The notes under the pieces: model-generated
What the model was told of the DNA's origin: nothing
Seen by the model: the letters and a program-made list of their open reading frames with translations, nothing else
The model's database searches: none
Part shown: positions 50,484-60,700 of the stretch, in pieces
Layout of the letters: every line of letters starts with the position of its first letter
How positions within the stretch are numbered: the first letter of the stretch is position 1
Assembly: GCA_963805505.1 (NCBI GenBank)
Contig: CAWDUP010000007.1
Span: forward strand, 1-64,000
Reading direction: 5' to 3'
Origin: JANPBY01 sp963805505
GTDB lineage: Bacteria > Actinomycetota > Actinomycetes > DATJPE01
Length of the DNA stretch: 64,000 bases
Program-made: the position numbers and the translations under genes

Positions 50484-51640
50484 GGGCCGCTCCGGGCGGG
50501 CAGCCGGACTTCGACGGCGAAACCGCCCTCGGCCGTGGGGCCAGCGCTGAGCTCACCGCCAAACACGTGCGCGCGTTCGCGCAGCCCTGCGAGCCCGTGG
50601 CCGCCACCTGGCGCGTCCGGGCGAGGCGTTCCAGGCTGGTTGACGATTCGTACCTGGAGCTCGTGTGGTCCGCGGTGGACCAGGACGTGCGCCGTTGCGT
50701 CCGGAGCGTGCTTGAGCGCATTGGTCAAGGACTCCTCGACGATGCGGTAGGCGGACACGTCTATGCCGACGGGCAGCTCGTCATCGATGCGCCCCCCGCC
50801 CCCTTGGTCGCGCTCAAGGGTGACATCGAGCCCAGCGTCGCGGAACTCCGCGATCAGGGACTCGAGGTCAGCTAGACCGGCCTGCGGCGTTAGATCGGTG
50901 GTGTCGTCCGCTCGCAACAGCCCGAGCAGGCGGCTGGTCTCGCTGAGTGCGCGACGACCGCTGTCCTGCACTGTGGTGAGCAGCCGCTCGGCTCGGTGGG
51001 GATCGGACTGCATCAGGTCTTGCGCCGCGCCAGCCTGCACGACCATCACGCTGACCGAGTGCGCGATGACGTCGTGCAGCTCGCGGGCGATGCGAGCACG
51101 CTCGGCCGCGATGGCCTCCGTCGCGGCTCGCTCCCGTTCCAACTCCAGACGCTCGGTCGTGCTGGCGAACTCCGTGTGCGCCTCGTCCATCCGGCGCACG
51201 GCGAGGCCGAAGGCCCACGGCGTGACGAGGATCACCGTGACGAACGCAACGTTGGAGGCGTCCCGGAAATCCTCGGTCGTGGACAGTGTCAAGAGGGCGC
51301 CGAGCAGCGCGACGGCCATCCAGGGTCCACCGCGGCGGAGCCCGCGGTAGCGGCCAAGGGCGAACAGACCCAGGCCGAAGATGAGGATCGGGACGGCGGG
51401 TTCGTCCGAGACGTCGAGAAAGGTGAGGGACAGCTGCGTGGCGATCACCGTCAGCGCGATGGGAATAGGAGCACGTCGACGCCAGACCAGAAGAAGGCAG
51501 CAGACGGCGTCGGCGGCGAGCGAAATCGGTTCGCCGACGACGTTCATCCCGAGCAGCTCGGCGACGGACAAGGCGAAGATGACCAGGGGGACAACAACGT
51601 CCCCCCGCGTCGTCCCTGCCATCAGCAGCCGCCGGTCCAT
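50480..51640 (-). CDS. sensor histidine kinase, NarL-type
   Basis: A 386-residue kinase from the ATG at 51640 (the reading frame continues to 51811 but without conserved sequence). About five membrane segments at residues 8-155, HisKA_3 motif ARIARELHDVIAHSVSVMVV with the phosphorylated His, and HATPase with YRIVEESLTNALKHA and GHGLAGLRERAHVFGG. It is a second close parallel of the 15421 kinase. Divergent, 173 bases away, is the membrane protein at 51814. Confidence 0.9.
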   Translation of the reverse strand: MDRRLLMAGTTRGDVVVPLVIFALSVAELLGMNVVGEPISLAADAVCCLLLVWRRRAPIPIALTVIATQLSLTFLDVSDEPAVPILIFGLGLFALGRYRGLRRGGPWMAVALLGALLTLSTTEDFRDASNVAFVTVILVTPWAFGLAVRRMDEAHTEFASTTERLELERERAATEAIAAERARIARELHDVIAHSVSVMVVQAGAAQDLMQSDPHRAERLLTTVQDSGRRALSETSRLLGLLRADDTTDLTPQAGLADLESLIAEFRDAGLDVTLERDQGGGGRIDDELPVGIDVSAYRIVEESLTNALKHAPDATAHVLVHRGPHELQVRIVNQPGTPRPDAPGGGHGLAGLRERAHVFGGELSAGPTAEGGFAVEVRLPARSGP

Positions 51641-51813
51641 GGTCGGACCGTAGCCACCGAAACGTGGGATGGCATCAAACCCAGGGTGGACGGCGAGTTC
51701 AACCCTGATCAGGCTCGGTGCACACCAGCGGTGGACGTGCGGGAAGCGCGGCCCTCCTAGCGTCCCCGATGAACGATCGCCACCAGGTGGTCGCACGCAC
51801 CGGAGGTCCAACC

Positions 51814-52500
51814 ATGCACATCTCGCCGACAGCCGCTCGGTTCATCGCGAAGGCAACCTGGATCGCTGCCTGGGTCAGTCTCGTGCTCGCTCCCCTCCAC
51901 GCATTGGCCCGCTTCGCGACCGTCGACGGTTCGCAAGACCTGGAGAGCGGGATCGTTCGGGCGTGGGCCGTTCCGGCCGCTGACCGCTTCCACTCGCTGC
52001 TCAACTGGTCCGGGCCGGACACCGTCTACCTCACCTACGGCAAGGTGTGGGTGCCGATCGTCGCGTTGACGCTCGCTGCTGCGTACGTCGTCCGCGGCTC
52101 TCGCGACGAGGTGACCCGCAGCGAACGGTGGGCCTGGCGGATCTCATTTGTCTCGATGTGGATGCTGACCCTCGGGGCCATCGGATCGTACGTCGGCTCG
52201 CTGATCGACCCTCGCTTGGTGAACGGCGCCGCTGGTGCATTGAGCTTTCCTGCCTTGATCCTCAGCTTCGTGTCCTTCACCTGGCTCGGCATCGTCCTGC
52301 TCCGTCGACGCTTCCGCCCGGTGGCGACCGGAGTGCTGTTGACCGGGTGGATCCCAGCCGTGCTCGTGCTGAGCTCAGTGGTCGCTTTGGGCGCTGCGCT
52401 GATTCCGTTCATCTGGGCCTTCGCGCTGGCTGCCAGAGCGGTCGTGGCCAACGCGGAAGGAGACGTGGGCAGCAGCCTGACGGTGGCGACCGTCCGCTGA
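51814..52500 (+). CDS. multi-pass membrane protein, unknown function
   Basis: A 228-residue protein. The ATG at 51814 has GGAGG at good spacing; upstream ATGs are in frame but not favoured. About six membrane segments: ATWIAAWVSLVLAPLHAL, VWVPIVALTLAAAYVV, ISFVSMWMLTLGAIGSYVG, AGALSFPALILSFVSFTWLG, LTGWIPAVLVLSSVVALGAA. It faces a NarL-type kinase as does the protein at 16694. Not recognised. Confidence 0.7.
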   Translation: MHISPTAARFIAKATWIAAWVSLVLAPLHALARFATVDGSQDLESGIVRAWAVPAADRFHSLLNWSGPDTVYLTYGKVWVPIVALTLAAAYVVRGSRDEVTRSERWAWRISFVSMWMLTLGAIGSYVGSLIDPRLVNGAAGALSFPALILSFVSFTWLGIVLLRRRFRPVATGVLLTGWIPAVLVLSSVVALGAALIPFIWAFALAARAVVANAEGDVGSSLTVATVR

Positions 52501-52625
52501 GTCCCTCCCGGAGTCCGCGAGTGGCTCCGGCAGCCTCGATCGGCGTCCGTACATCTCAGTCATGGGCACGCCGCCGGCAGCCTTGCATCCCGCCTCAATG
52601 CCTCGCCCCGACCCGAGACGCGCCA

Positions 52626-52655
52626 ACCGGCGGCGATCAGCTGATCGCCGCCGGT
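52626..52655. terminator. 30-base perfect palindrome between convergent genes
   Basis: ACCGGCGGCGATCAG directly followed by CTGATCGCCGCCGGT, 15-base arms with no spacer. It lies in the gap between the membrane protein (ends 52500) and the convergent DUF7144 gene (ends 52684). A perfect palindrome without a loop is unusual for a terminator, though pairing of the outer 11-12 bases still gives a good hairpin on either strand. Confidence 0.6.
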
Positions 52656-52683
52656 GTGGTGCTCGCTGTCTACTGCTACTTGG

Positions 52684-53088
52684 CTACTCGGTGATGTCGC
52701 GACCATGCATGGTCAGCGCCCAGATGATCGTGACGTCCAGCACGATGATGAGCATCGACCAGAAGGGTTGGTTCCACCCGAACAGGAATGCGAAGTTGAC
52801 GATCGCGCTGAGTCCGGCGAACAGGACTCCGATCGTTCGGGCTGCGACCGAGCCGTAGAACACGCCGATGCCTGCCGCTATGAGGAGCAGCCCGATCAAG
52901 AAGTGAATCCATCCCCAGGCCGTGACGTCGAAGGTGAACACGTACTTCTGGCCCACGACGTAGACCTGGTCCTCAAGGATTGCGCCCAGGCCGGCAATGG
53001 CCTGGAAGACGCCAACGATGATCATCATGACGCCGGCGAAAGCCGTGAAGCCGACAGCCGCGGGACTGTACTGCTGTTGTTGACTCAT
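52684..53088 (-). CDS. DUF7144-type four-TM membrane protein
   Basis: A 134-residue protein with a very strong GGAGGAGG site. Four membrane segments: GFTAFAGVMMIIVGVFQAIA, FLIGLLLIAAGIGVFYGS, TIGVLFAGLSAIVNFAFLF and FWSMLIIVLDVTIIWAL. It matches the small four-TM family common in actinobacteria (often seen in several copies). Function unknown. Confidence 0.83.
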   Translation of the reverse strand: MSQQQQYSPAAVGFTAFAGVMMIIVGVFQAIAGLGAILEDQVYVVGQKYVFTFDVTAWGWIHFLIGLLLIAAGIGVFYGSVAARTIGVLFAGLSAIVNFAFLFGWNQPFWSMLIIVLDVTIIWALTMHGRDITE

Positions 53089-53167
53089 CTGTTCCTCCTC
53101 CGTTTGTCAGGTCCTGCTGTCAGAAAGCGTAGTGAAGATCATTCGCGGATCGGGGGAAGATGAAGGC

Positions 53168-54232
53168 ATGAGCCAGTCGCGGTGGATCTTGCACCTCGAC
53201 CTCGATCAGTTCATCGCAGCCGTCGAGATCCGCCGTCGACCGGAACTGCGTGGGCGACCGGTGGTCGTCGGTGGTGATGGCGACCCGACGCGTCGGCGTC
53301 AGGTGGTCGCGACGGCGTCGTACGAGGCGCGCGCGTTCGGCGTCCGGTCGGGCATGCCCCTCACGACGGCGTTACGTCGTTGCCCCGAGGCAGTGTTTCT
53401 GCCGTCAGACCGGTCGGCATACGACGAGGCATCTGCAGAGGTCTGGGATGTCGTACGCCGAAGGCTGCCGCTGGTCGAGGTGTGGGGGTGGGACGAGGGC
53501 TTCCTCGGCACCGATGTCGATGATCCGACCGCGCTCGCCCACGACCTACGTGCCGGGGTGGCGAATGCCACCGGGTTCACCTGCTGCGTAGGCATCGGCG
53601 ACAACAAGCTTCGCGCCAAGCTGGCCACCGGTTTCGCCAAGGCTCCGAAGGGCGCGCTGCCCGGTGATGCCCCTGGCGTCTTCACGCTGACCGCTGGGAC
53701 CTGGTGGGACGTGATGGCCGACAAGCCGTCCGAGGCGCTCTGGGGCATCGGCAACCGGATCGCTGAGCGACTTCGAGCCATCGGCATCGGCACGGTGCGC
53801 GAACTGGCGGACGCCGAGGTGGAGCAGCTCAAGACAGCCTTCGGACCCACCACCGGACCCTGGCTGCAGTCCTTGGGGCGTGGGGATGGCAGCCGGACGA
53901 TCAGCACGCAGCCGTACGTCCCCAAGGGCCACAGCCGGGAGGTCACCCTCACTGATGACCTCGTGGAGCGCGCCGATATCGAGGCGACGTTGCGGCGGTT
54001 GGCCGTCGAGGTCCTTGGCGACGTCGCGGAGGAGCGTGAAGTGACCCACGTGGCGATCAAGGTGCGCTTCGTACCGTTCTTCACAGTGACTCGGGTCCAC
54101 AAGCTGTCGACCGCGACCCGGGATCCGACGGTGGTGCAGGACGAAGCGGTCGCCTTGTTGGATCGTGTCGAGCAGGGCCGTCCAGTGCGGCTGCTCGGGG
54201 TGCGGCTGACCTTGGCCGCCCCGGACGGGTGA
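53168..54232 (+). CDS. dinB: Y-family DNA polymerase IV-like protein
   Basis: A 354-residue protein from the ATG at 53168. It has HLDLDQFIAAVEIRR (first metal Asp), PVVVGGDGDPTRRRQVVATA, YEARAFGVRSGMPL, and VWGWDEGFLGTD carrying the D-E pair in place of the usual S-D-E-A/Y-L. HhH region VGIGDNKLRAKLATGFAKAP, then the little-finger domain around ALWGIGNRIAERLRAIG. This WDEGF variant is typical of a group of actinobacterial Pol IV paralogues. Error-prone translesion synthesis is expected. Confidence 0.9.
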   Translation: MSQSRWILHLDLDQFIAAVEIRRRPELRGRPVVVGGDGDPTRRRQVVATASYEARAFGVRSGMPLTTALRRCPEAVFLPSDRSAYDEASAEVWDVVRRRLPLVEVWGWDEGFLGTDVDDPTALAHDLRAGVANATGFTCCVGIGDNKLRAKLATGFAKAPKGALPGDAPGVFTLTAGTWWDVMADKPSEALWGIGNRIAERLRAIGIGTVRELADAEVEQLKTAFGPTTGPWLQSLGRGDGSRTISTQPYVPKGHSREVTLTDDLVERADIEATLRRLAVEVLGDVAEEREVTHVAIKVRFVPFFTVTRVHKLSTATRDPTVVQDEAVALLDRVEQGRPVRLLGVRLTLAAPDG

Positions 54233-54402
54233 TCGTCGCCGTGCGGCACGCGCTGAGTTCTGGGTCGTCGCGCTGGGGGCTACCGTCCCTCGCCGATTAG
54301 GTCCATAGTGTCGCTGTCAGCGCCAGACCGCGCGGCGCGCCGTACTGGCGACAACGTTGACTTCGATGTCGAACGGGGTGCGGTGTCGGGGCGGAGGTCA
54401 TC

Positions 54403-55917
54403 GTGCGAGTCACTCACCCGATCCCCACGGCGGCGCTCGCTGCAGCCGTCGTTGCGCTAGGACTGGTCCCCGGTGTAGCACTAGCGTCACCCAAGCTCGA
54501 TCAAGCGCCTGTCATGGCCGTGGCCGCCGAGTCTTCGGCGCAGCGAGCCGCCGTCGTGAAGGTCAAGGGTTGGACGCGGCTGTCGGCCGGGAAAGTCAGC
54601 ATCCTCAGTCAGCCCCACGCACTCGCTCTCGACACCGGGGGCACGGAGGCGGTGTGGTACCAGGAGGACAGCCCGAGCAGTGACTCGATCCGTGCGAGGG
54701 TCGTCCTCGAGAACGGGAAGCCCGGCACCGGAATCGTCCCGGTGGTCACCGGGTGGGCCACGCTGATCGACGACCCGAAGATCATCGACTACGGCTCCCA
54801 GCGCATGGTGGTCTTTGGCGGCATCCGCTCGACCAGTGCGGGTGAGAAGTTCTACGGCCCCATGGCCTACGCAACCAGCAATAACGGATCCACCTGGACG
54901 CTGGGCAGTGGGTCTCTCACCCACACCGGGTATGCGTATGGGTCCTATGGCACCGCCGCCGTGGACGACGACGGGACCCCGCTCGTCGGCGTCGTCGCCA
55001 GCAGCAGCTCGGTCGTGACACTGCATCGCGGTGTGGACTCCTCAGTGCCTGCCGCAGCTGCTGACTGGACGACATCCAGCACCACGGGCTATGCGATGCA
55101 CACCGGGCTTGGCCGCGACCTCGACACGGGAGACGTCTGGGCGGCGTGGTACTGCCTGGGCTGCTCGAAGAGTCAGGACGGCGTGCTCGCGCAGCGGGTC
55201 TGGCCGAAGCCCATCGGAAACCTGAAGCAGGCGCCGAAGTCGTCAACCAAGGGCGACTCGCTGAATCCGCAACAGGCAGTCGCCGTGGCTTCACGCAAGG
55301 GCGGCGGCGTCTGGGCCGCCTACAAGGTGGGGTATCCGTTCGCCAACAAGATCCGACTGTGGCACCTGGGCACCAAGGACGGGTTCACCGTCAAGACCAA
55401 GGACGCGGATCACATCAGCCTGCTGACCGGTCCCGGAGGTCGGCTGTGGTTGGTGTGGGACAGCGATGGTGGGTCCAAGGTGAGGGTTGCGCGTACCAAC
55501 AAGAAGGTGACGCGGATCGGCGTGATCCGGACCGTCAAGCCGCCGAAGAAGAAGGGCGACTTCTTCAACCCGGTATGGGCGACCGGCGGAAGCGGCTCGG
55601 GAGGGCCGCTCCATCTGCTGATCAACTCCCAGATGGGGTCGCGAGCGACGCAGATCTGGTATCGCAAGGTGCTGCCGGGACTGCGCCTCGTCGTCTCCCC
55701 GAAGAAGCTGAGTTCCGGCAGGATCGTCGCGAAGGTGACCGATGCTGGTCAGCCGGTCGCGGGAGCCACCGTCACGTTCAATGGACAGAAGAAGAAGACG
55801 CACTCCGCCGGCACGGTGAAGTTCAGCGTCGGAAAGGCCCTGTCCTCCGGCAAATACAAGCTGAAGGCCAAGAAGAAGGGGTTCGCCAAGGGTCTGGCTT
55901 TCGTCAAGGTCAGCTGA
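54403..55917 (+). CDS. secreted beta-propeller protein with C-terminal Ig-like domain
   Basis: A 504-residue protein with GTG start and GGAGG upstream. Signal peptide AALAAAVVALGLVPGVALAS. The mature part shows sialidase-like propeller repeats (VWYQEDSPSSDSIRARVV, MAYATSNNGSTWTLGSG, GLGRDLDTGDVWAAWY) and a C-terminal carboxypeptidase-regulatory-like fold of about 70 residues (AKVTDAGQPVAGATVTFNGQ). No catalytic residues seen. Probably an extracellular binding or adhesion protein. Confidence 0.75.
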   Translation: MRVTHPIPTAALAAAVVALGLVPGVALASPKLDQAPVMAVAAESSAQRAAVVKVKGWTRLSAGKVSILSQPHALALDTGGTEAVWYQEDSPSSDSIRARVVLENGKPGTGIVPVVTGWATLIDDPKIIDYGSQRMVVFGGIRSTSAGEKFYGPMAYATSNNGSTWTLGSGSLTHTGYAYGSYGTAAVDDDGTPLVGVVASSSSVVTLHRGVDSSVPAAAADWTTSSTTGYAMHTGLGRDLDTGDVWAAWYCLGCSKSQDGVLAQRVWPKPIGNLKQAPKSSTKGDSLNPQQAVAVASRKGGGVWAAYKVGYPFANKIRLWHLGTKDGFTVKTKDADHISLLTGPGGRLWLVWDSDGGSKVRVARTNKKVTRIGVIRTVKPPKKKGDFFNPVWATGGSGSGGPLHLLINSQMGSRATQIWYRKVLPGLRLVVSPKKLSSGRIVAKVTDAGQPVAGATVTFNGQKKKTHSAGTVKFSVGKALSSGKYKLKAKKKGFAKGLAFVKVS

Positions 55918-55985
55918 CCGACCTCGCTCGAGGCGCGCCCGGTCTGAACCACCTGGGGTCGACATCGAAGTTCGGTCGAGTGCTG

Positions 55986-56012
55986 TGTCGAATCTGAGCA
56001 GCTCCTTTCGTG
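55986..56012 (+). promoter_or_regulatory. candidate ECF42-type promoter
   Basis: TGTCGA at 55986-55991, a 17-base spacer, then CGTG from 56009. The -35 TGTCGA with a -10 of CGxC type is the reported pattern for ECF42 sigma factors (recalled from work in Streptomyces venezuelae). It lies about 47 bases before the DGPF gene (56059), whose family is known to be regulated by ECF42. The sigma factor gene follows at 56468, so autoregulation is likely. Confidence 0.55.
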
Positions 56013-56058
56013 TAGGTGTTGACGGCCGGACCTGACGGCCCCGATGAGAGGACCTGAC

Positions 56059-56412
56059 ATGCCCCAGTACTTGCTCTCCGTCTACGGCGACGAGGCCGAG
56101 ATCACGAGGATGAAGGAGTCTGAACCCGAACTCGTCGAGCAGATGTATGCCGACACGGGAAAGTTCAACGACCGACTCATGGCCGAGGGTGCCTGGGTGT
56201 TCGCCGGCGGCCTGCACCTGAGCAACACCGCCACGGTCGTCCGCAACGTCGACGGGCAGACCCTGACCACTGACGGTCCGTTCATCGAGGCCAAGGAGGT
56301 TCTCGGCGGATTCTGGATCATCGAGGCGGCTGACCTCGACGCCGCACTGGCATGGGCCAAGGACGGCTCGATCGCCTGCGGGAACCCGGTCGAAGTTCGG
56401 CCGTTCCAATAG
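56059..56412 (+). CDS. YCII-related (DGPF) protein
   Basis: A 117-residue protein from the ATG at 56059, with GAGAGGAC upstream. It shows the YCII fold (YLLSVYGDEAEITRMKES), the TTDGPFIEAKEVLGGFWII signature with the DGPF motif that names the family, and a C-terminal DLDAALAWAKDGSIACGNPV. It is placed 55 bases before the ECF42 sigma gene, as is typical. Function is unknown; the pair is thought to be a stress response module. Confidence 0.92.
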   Translation: MPQYLLSVYGDEAEITRMKESEPELVEQMYADTGKFNDRLMAEGAWVFAGGLHLSNTATVVRNVDGQTLTTDGPFIEAKEVLGGFWIIEAADLDAALAWAKDGSIACGNPVEVRPFQ

Positions 56413-56467
56413 GTCGACCGCGCGGCGCCCCATCCGGTCCGTCCGCAACGGGCAAGATCGGGGAGCC

Positions 56468-57715
56468 ATGACACAACAGGACGCCGTCGAGGCCACCTTC
56501 CGCGCCGAGTCCGGCCGCGCGGTGGCCACCCTGGTCCGCTACTTCGGCGACATCGACGTCGCTGAAGAAGCGGTCCAGGAGGCGTTCGTGATCGCCCTCG
56601 AGCGATGGCCGTCCGATGGAGTCCCGCCGAGCCCGGCCGGCTGGATCATCACCACGGCCCGCAACCGGGGGATCGACCGGGTTCGCCGGGAGTCCACCCG
56701 AGGGGACCGGCACAAGCAGGCAGTACTCCTGCAGCCGACACCGGGCCAGTCCGAACAGTGGGAGCCGGAGGAGGTGGGACCCGTGCGTGACGATCAGCTT
56801 CGCCTGCTCTTCACCTGCTGTCACCCGTCACTCGCCCTGCCGGCCCGGGTCGCGCTCACCCTTCGGCTGCTCGGCGGTCTGCAGACCGCGCAGATCGCTC
56901 GAGCGTTCCTTGTGAGCGAGACGACGATGGCCCAGCGCCTGGTTCGCGCCAAGGGGAAGATTCGCGACGCCCACATTCCCTACCGGGTGCCACAGGACCA
57001 CGAGCTGCCAGAACGGATCCCCGCCGTGCTCGCCGTCGTCTATCTCGTCTACAACGAGGGCTACCTAGCGACCGGTGGCGACGCTGTTGATCGTGACGAG
57101 CTGCGCACGGAGGCCGTACGGCTGGCGCGGCTGCTCGTCGACCTGATGCCGGACGAGCCGGAGGTCGCGGGGTTGCTGGCCTTGCTCCTCCTCACCGAGT
57201 CGCGGTGGCCGGCGCGACGCACCAGCGCCGAGGAATGGGTGCGACTCGAGGACCAAGATCGGGCTCTTTGGGACTCGGCGCTCATCGCCGAAGGACAGGC
57301 GCTGGTGCGGGCCTGCCTGCGGCGGAACGCGCCGGGGCCATACCAGCTGCAAGCAGCAATCGCGGCCGTGCACAGCTCCGCGCCCAGCGCCGAGGAGACC
57401 GATTGGGGGCAGATCGTCGCGATCTACGACCAGCTGGCCGCCATCTCACCGTCCCCGGTTGTGCAGCTCAATCGAGCTATCGCCGTGGCTGAGCTGGATG
57501 GACCTGGAGCGGCATTGCCTCTGGTCGAGGGGCTCGACCTCGAGACCTACCACCTGTGGCATGCCGCGCGCGCCGACCTGTTGCGACGAGTCGGACGCGA
57601 CGTCGAGGCGAGGGAGGCGCTGGACCGAGCGATCTCGCTGACCGACAACCCAGCCGAACAGCAGCTTCTCGCAGCCCGGCTGGCCGGGTGGGCTGAACAC
57701 TCCCCGACGGGCTGA
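56468..57715 (+). CDS. ECF42-type RNA polymerase sigma factor
   Basis: A 415-residue protein, far longer than a standard ECF. Residues 1-185 hold sigma region 2 (VARYFGDIDVAEEAVQEAFV-like: ATLVRYFGDIDVAEEAVQEA) and region 4 (RVALTLRLLGGLQTAQIAR and VSETTMAQRLVRAKGKIRDA). From about 190 to 415 is the DUF6596/TPR-like C-terminal extension with IPAVLAVVYLVYNEGYLATG, which in the ECF42 group replaces an anti-sigma factor as control. Placement after the DGPF gene supports the ECF42 call. Confidence 0.93.
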   Translation: MTQQDAVEATFRAESGRAVATLVRYFGDIDVAEEAVQEAFVIALERWPSDGVPPSPAGWIITTARNRGIDRVRRESTRGDRHKQAVLLQPTPGQSEQWEPEEVGPVRDDQLRLLFTCCHPSLALPARVALTLRLLGGLQTAQIARAFLVSETTMAQRLVRAKGKIRDAHIPYRVPQDHELPERIPAVLAVVYLVYNEGYLATGGDAVDRDELRTEAVRLARLLVDLMPDEPEVAGLLALLLLTESRWPARRTSAEEWVRLEDQDRALWDSALIAEGQALVRACLRRNAPGPYQLQAAIAAVHSSAPSAEETDWGQIVAIYDQLAAISPSPVVQLNRAIAVAELDGPGAALPLVEGLDLETYHLWHAARADLLRRVGRDVEAREALDRAISLTDNPAEQQLLAARLAGWAEHSPTG

Positions 57716-57744
57716 TCAAGGTGCCCGCCCGGTCGGGTGACTGA

Positions 57745-60700
57745 TCAGTGCGCGCCCAGCAGGTCCCCCGACTGGTCGAGGACGGCGCGGCCAGCTTCAC
57801 GACCGGCTTCCACCATTCGGTCGAGCTGGTGGAACTCCAAGAGACCGACGCCCAGCGTCGCTGGCGTGACGACCACAGCACCCGCGTCCCGGGCGGCCTC
57901 CACTGCGCCGCCGCTGCCGATGAACATGGTCCGCAGCAGGGTCTCCCCGAGGGACGGCACCCGCTGCGGACGCGTGGGCGCAGCGGATGCGGCGCCAGGT
58001 CCGGACGGTGGCCGCTCTGCGCCGCCCATCGAGATGTTGACCGCGACCAGGGGGCCTTCGTCGCGTTCGGTGAGCAGCCCGACCGGGAGGTTGTCGAGGA
58101 TCCCGCCGTCGACGAGCAGCCGGTCCTGGTGGCGACGCGGCGGGAACAGGACCGGCAGCGCGATCGAGGCCAGCACAGCATCGGCGACCAGCCCGCTGCG
58201 ATGCGCGTACGCCTTACGGGACCGTAGATCGGTGCTCGCGCACCGCAGCTGCAGTGGCAACTCCTCAATGCGCACGTCCGCGAAGTGCCGTTGGACCGCA
58301 TGGCGAACCCGCCGTCCCTTGGCCAGTGAAACGGTCGGCAGGGTGTAGTCGCTGAACGGGCGCCGACGTACGAACTCCTCGTAGCAGATCGCGTGGATCG
58401 TCTCCGCGTCATGCCCCAGTGCGTGCAGCGCCGCAATGATCGAGCCAGCGCTGGTGCCCGCGACGCGGTCGACCGAGACTCCGGCGGCGGCGAGCTCCTT
58501 CAGAACGCCGATGTGCGCGAACGAGCGAGCGCCGCCGCCGGCCATCACCACACCGACAGAGCGACCGGCGATCCGGGCGGCCAGCGGTCGTACGGCCGTT
58601 GGCACCTCGGACTCGTCGGCAAAGGTGATCTGCCAGGGCTCGAGAGCCTCCGACCAGGCGATGACGCGATCACTGGTCAGTCGGGATCCGATCAGCACGA
58701 GGTCGGCGCCGGTGCGCCCCAACGGTGGCACGGCCAGCGGCTCGGCCGAGCTCCGCGCCACGAGCACGAGGTGGTCGGCTTGCCGTACGCAGAACTGCCA
58801 CCATGCGTCATCCGGCGTGGTTGCGACGAGGACGACCCGATCGTTGTCGGCCTCGGCCCGTTCAAGACTCTCGGGGCCGACCTCGCCCGGGGCAGCGACC
58901 TTCAGGTGGTTTCGCAGCTGGGTCACCAACGCGTCGGCAACCTCGGCGGCGGGGGCTGTGGCGTCGACTGCGACCACCGCGACCAGCGTCGGTTGGGGGG
59001 TCTTGCGTTCTCCGGTGGGTCGAGGGCTAGCCAACCTGCGGGCTAGGACCGTGGCGACCGCGCCCATCGCTTGAGCGTCGTCACTGAGGGCCTGTTCGAA
59101 CGCCGCGTGCGAGATCCGCAGCAGATGGCTGTCCCTGCGCGCGCGCACCGATGCGGTACGCGTGTCGGCGATGAGCAGAGAAAGCTCGCCGACCACCGTG
59201 CCTGCGCCCAGCTGGCGCACTGGTTCGCCGTTGACGAGCACCTCGAGACGTCCGCTGCGAACGAGGTAGAGGTCCTCGGCCGCGTCTCCCTGGTGGAACA
59301 GCCACTCCCCGGCGGCAAGGTCGACGGAGACGGCAACCTGTTCCAGCCGGAGGCGGGCCGCATCGTTCAGCAGCGCGAACAGCGGCGCCGTACCGACCGC
59401 AGCTGGCATCCTCGCGTTGACCTCCCAAGGCGGCGTGCGCTCGCCTCCGGTCACCATCACCGGAGCCCCGCCGTCGTCAGCACCCTCGGCCTGACCGGTG
59501 TGAATCCTTCCCAGGAACACCGCGATCGCCGCGACCACCACGAAGCACGCTGCTGAGAAGACCCAGCCGTGGCGAAAGCTGGTCACCGCGGTGGTCGACG
59601 AGGGCGTGCCCACGATCACGACGAGGATCGCAATACCCAGGACGGCGCCGATCTGTCGAGCACTGGAGTTCAACGCGGAGGCTGTTGCGAACCTCCCGCC
59701 AGGTACGGCTGCGAGTGCGGCGCTGCCGAGCAGAGGTAGCGTCGCGCCGACTCCGACCCCGCTGAGCACCTGCCCGGGAAGCCACTCGCCGAGAAAGTCT
59801 GGCTGCACCCCGACCCGGGTGGCATACCAGAGGTAGGAAAGCGACCAGATGATCGCGCCGGGGATGATGACCAGCCGGTAGCCACGCCGCTCAGCAAACG
59901 GTCCGAGCACGGCCGCAAGGACCGCCGCGACTACCGCAGCGGGCACGAGCGCGAGACCAGCGCGAAGCACTGAGTACCCCCACACGTATTGCAGCCAGAG
60001 GATGTTGGTCAGCAGGTAGGCGTAGAAGCCCATCCCGGCAACGATCGTGGCGGTGTTGCCGACCGCGAAGGGTCGGATCCGCAGCAACGTGGGGTCGAGC
60101 AGCGGCGAGCGGTGGGTTCGCGAGCTGCGAACGAACAATCCGAACAGCGCCGCCGAGCCAACCAAGCAGCCCAACACTTCCCAGCTGGTCCATCCCCACG
60201 CGTTGCCCTGCACGATCCCAAGCGTGAGCAGGCCCAGCATCCCGGCCGACAGCGCTGCACCCTTCAGGTCGGGCAGCCGCCGTCGGCCAGGTGCTCGGCT
60301 CTCGACGAGCAGTCGACGTCCAGCCCACAGTGCCGCGAGGCCGAAGGGAATATTGATGATGAAGGCCCACCGCCAACCGCCGGCCTCGACCAGAGCACCC
60401 CCGATGGGCGGGCCAAGGCCCGCCGCCAGGGCCGCGGACGCGCCCCAAAGACCGATGGCGTGTGAACGCTTGGCTGCCGGGAAAGCCTCCACGATCAGCG
60501 CGAGGGATGCGGGGACAAGGATCGCCGCCCCCAGGGCCTGGAAGATCCGAGCACCCACAAGGAAGCTCACCGAGGGAGCGACCGCGCACACCGCCGATGC
60601 GATGGTGAAGAGCAGGACTCCGAAGCTGAATGCCCGGCGGCGCCCCACAAGATCGGCGAGCCGACCGGAGACGACGAGGAAGGCAGCAAAGACGATGTTG

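Noticed and set aside
57477..58436. A 319-residue minus-strand reading next to the patatin domain
   Set aside because: It overlaps the patatin-coding frame and the sigma gene end and is Arg/Ser/Cys-rich shadow sequence.
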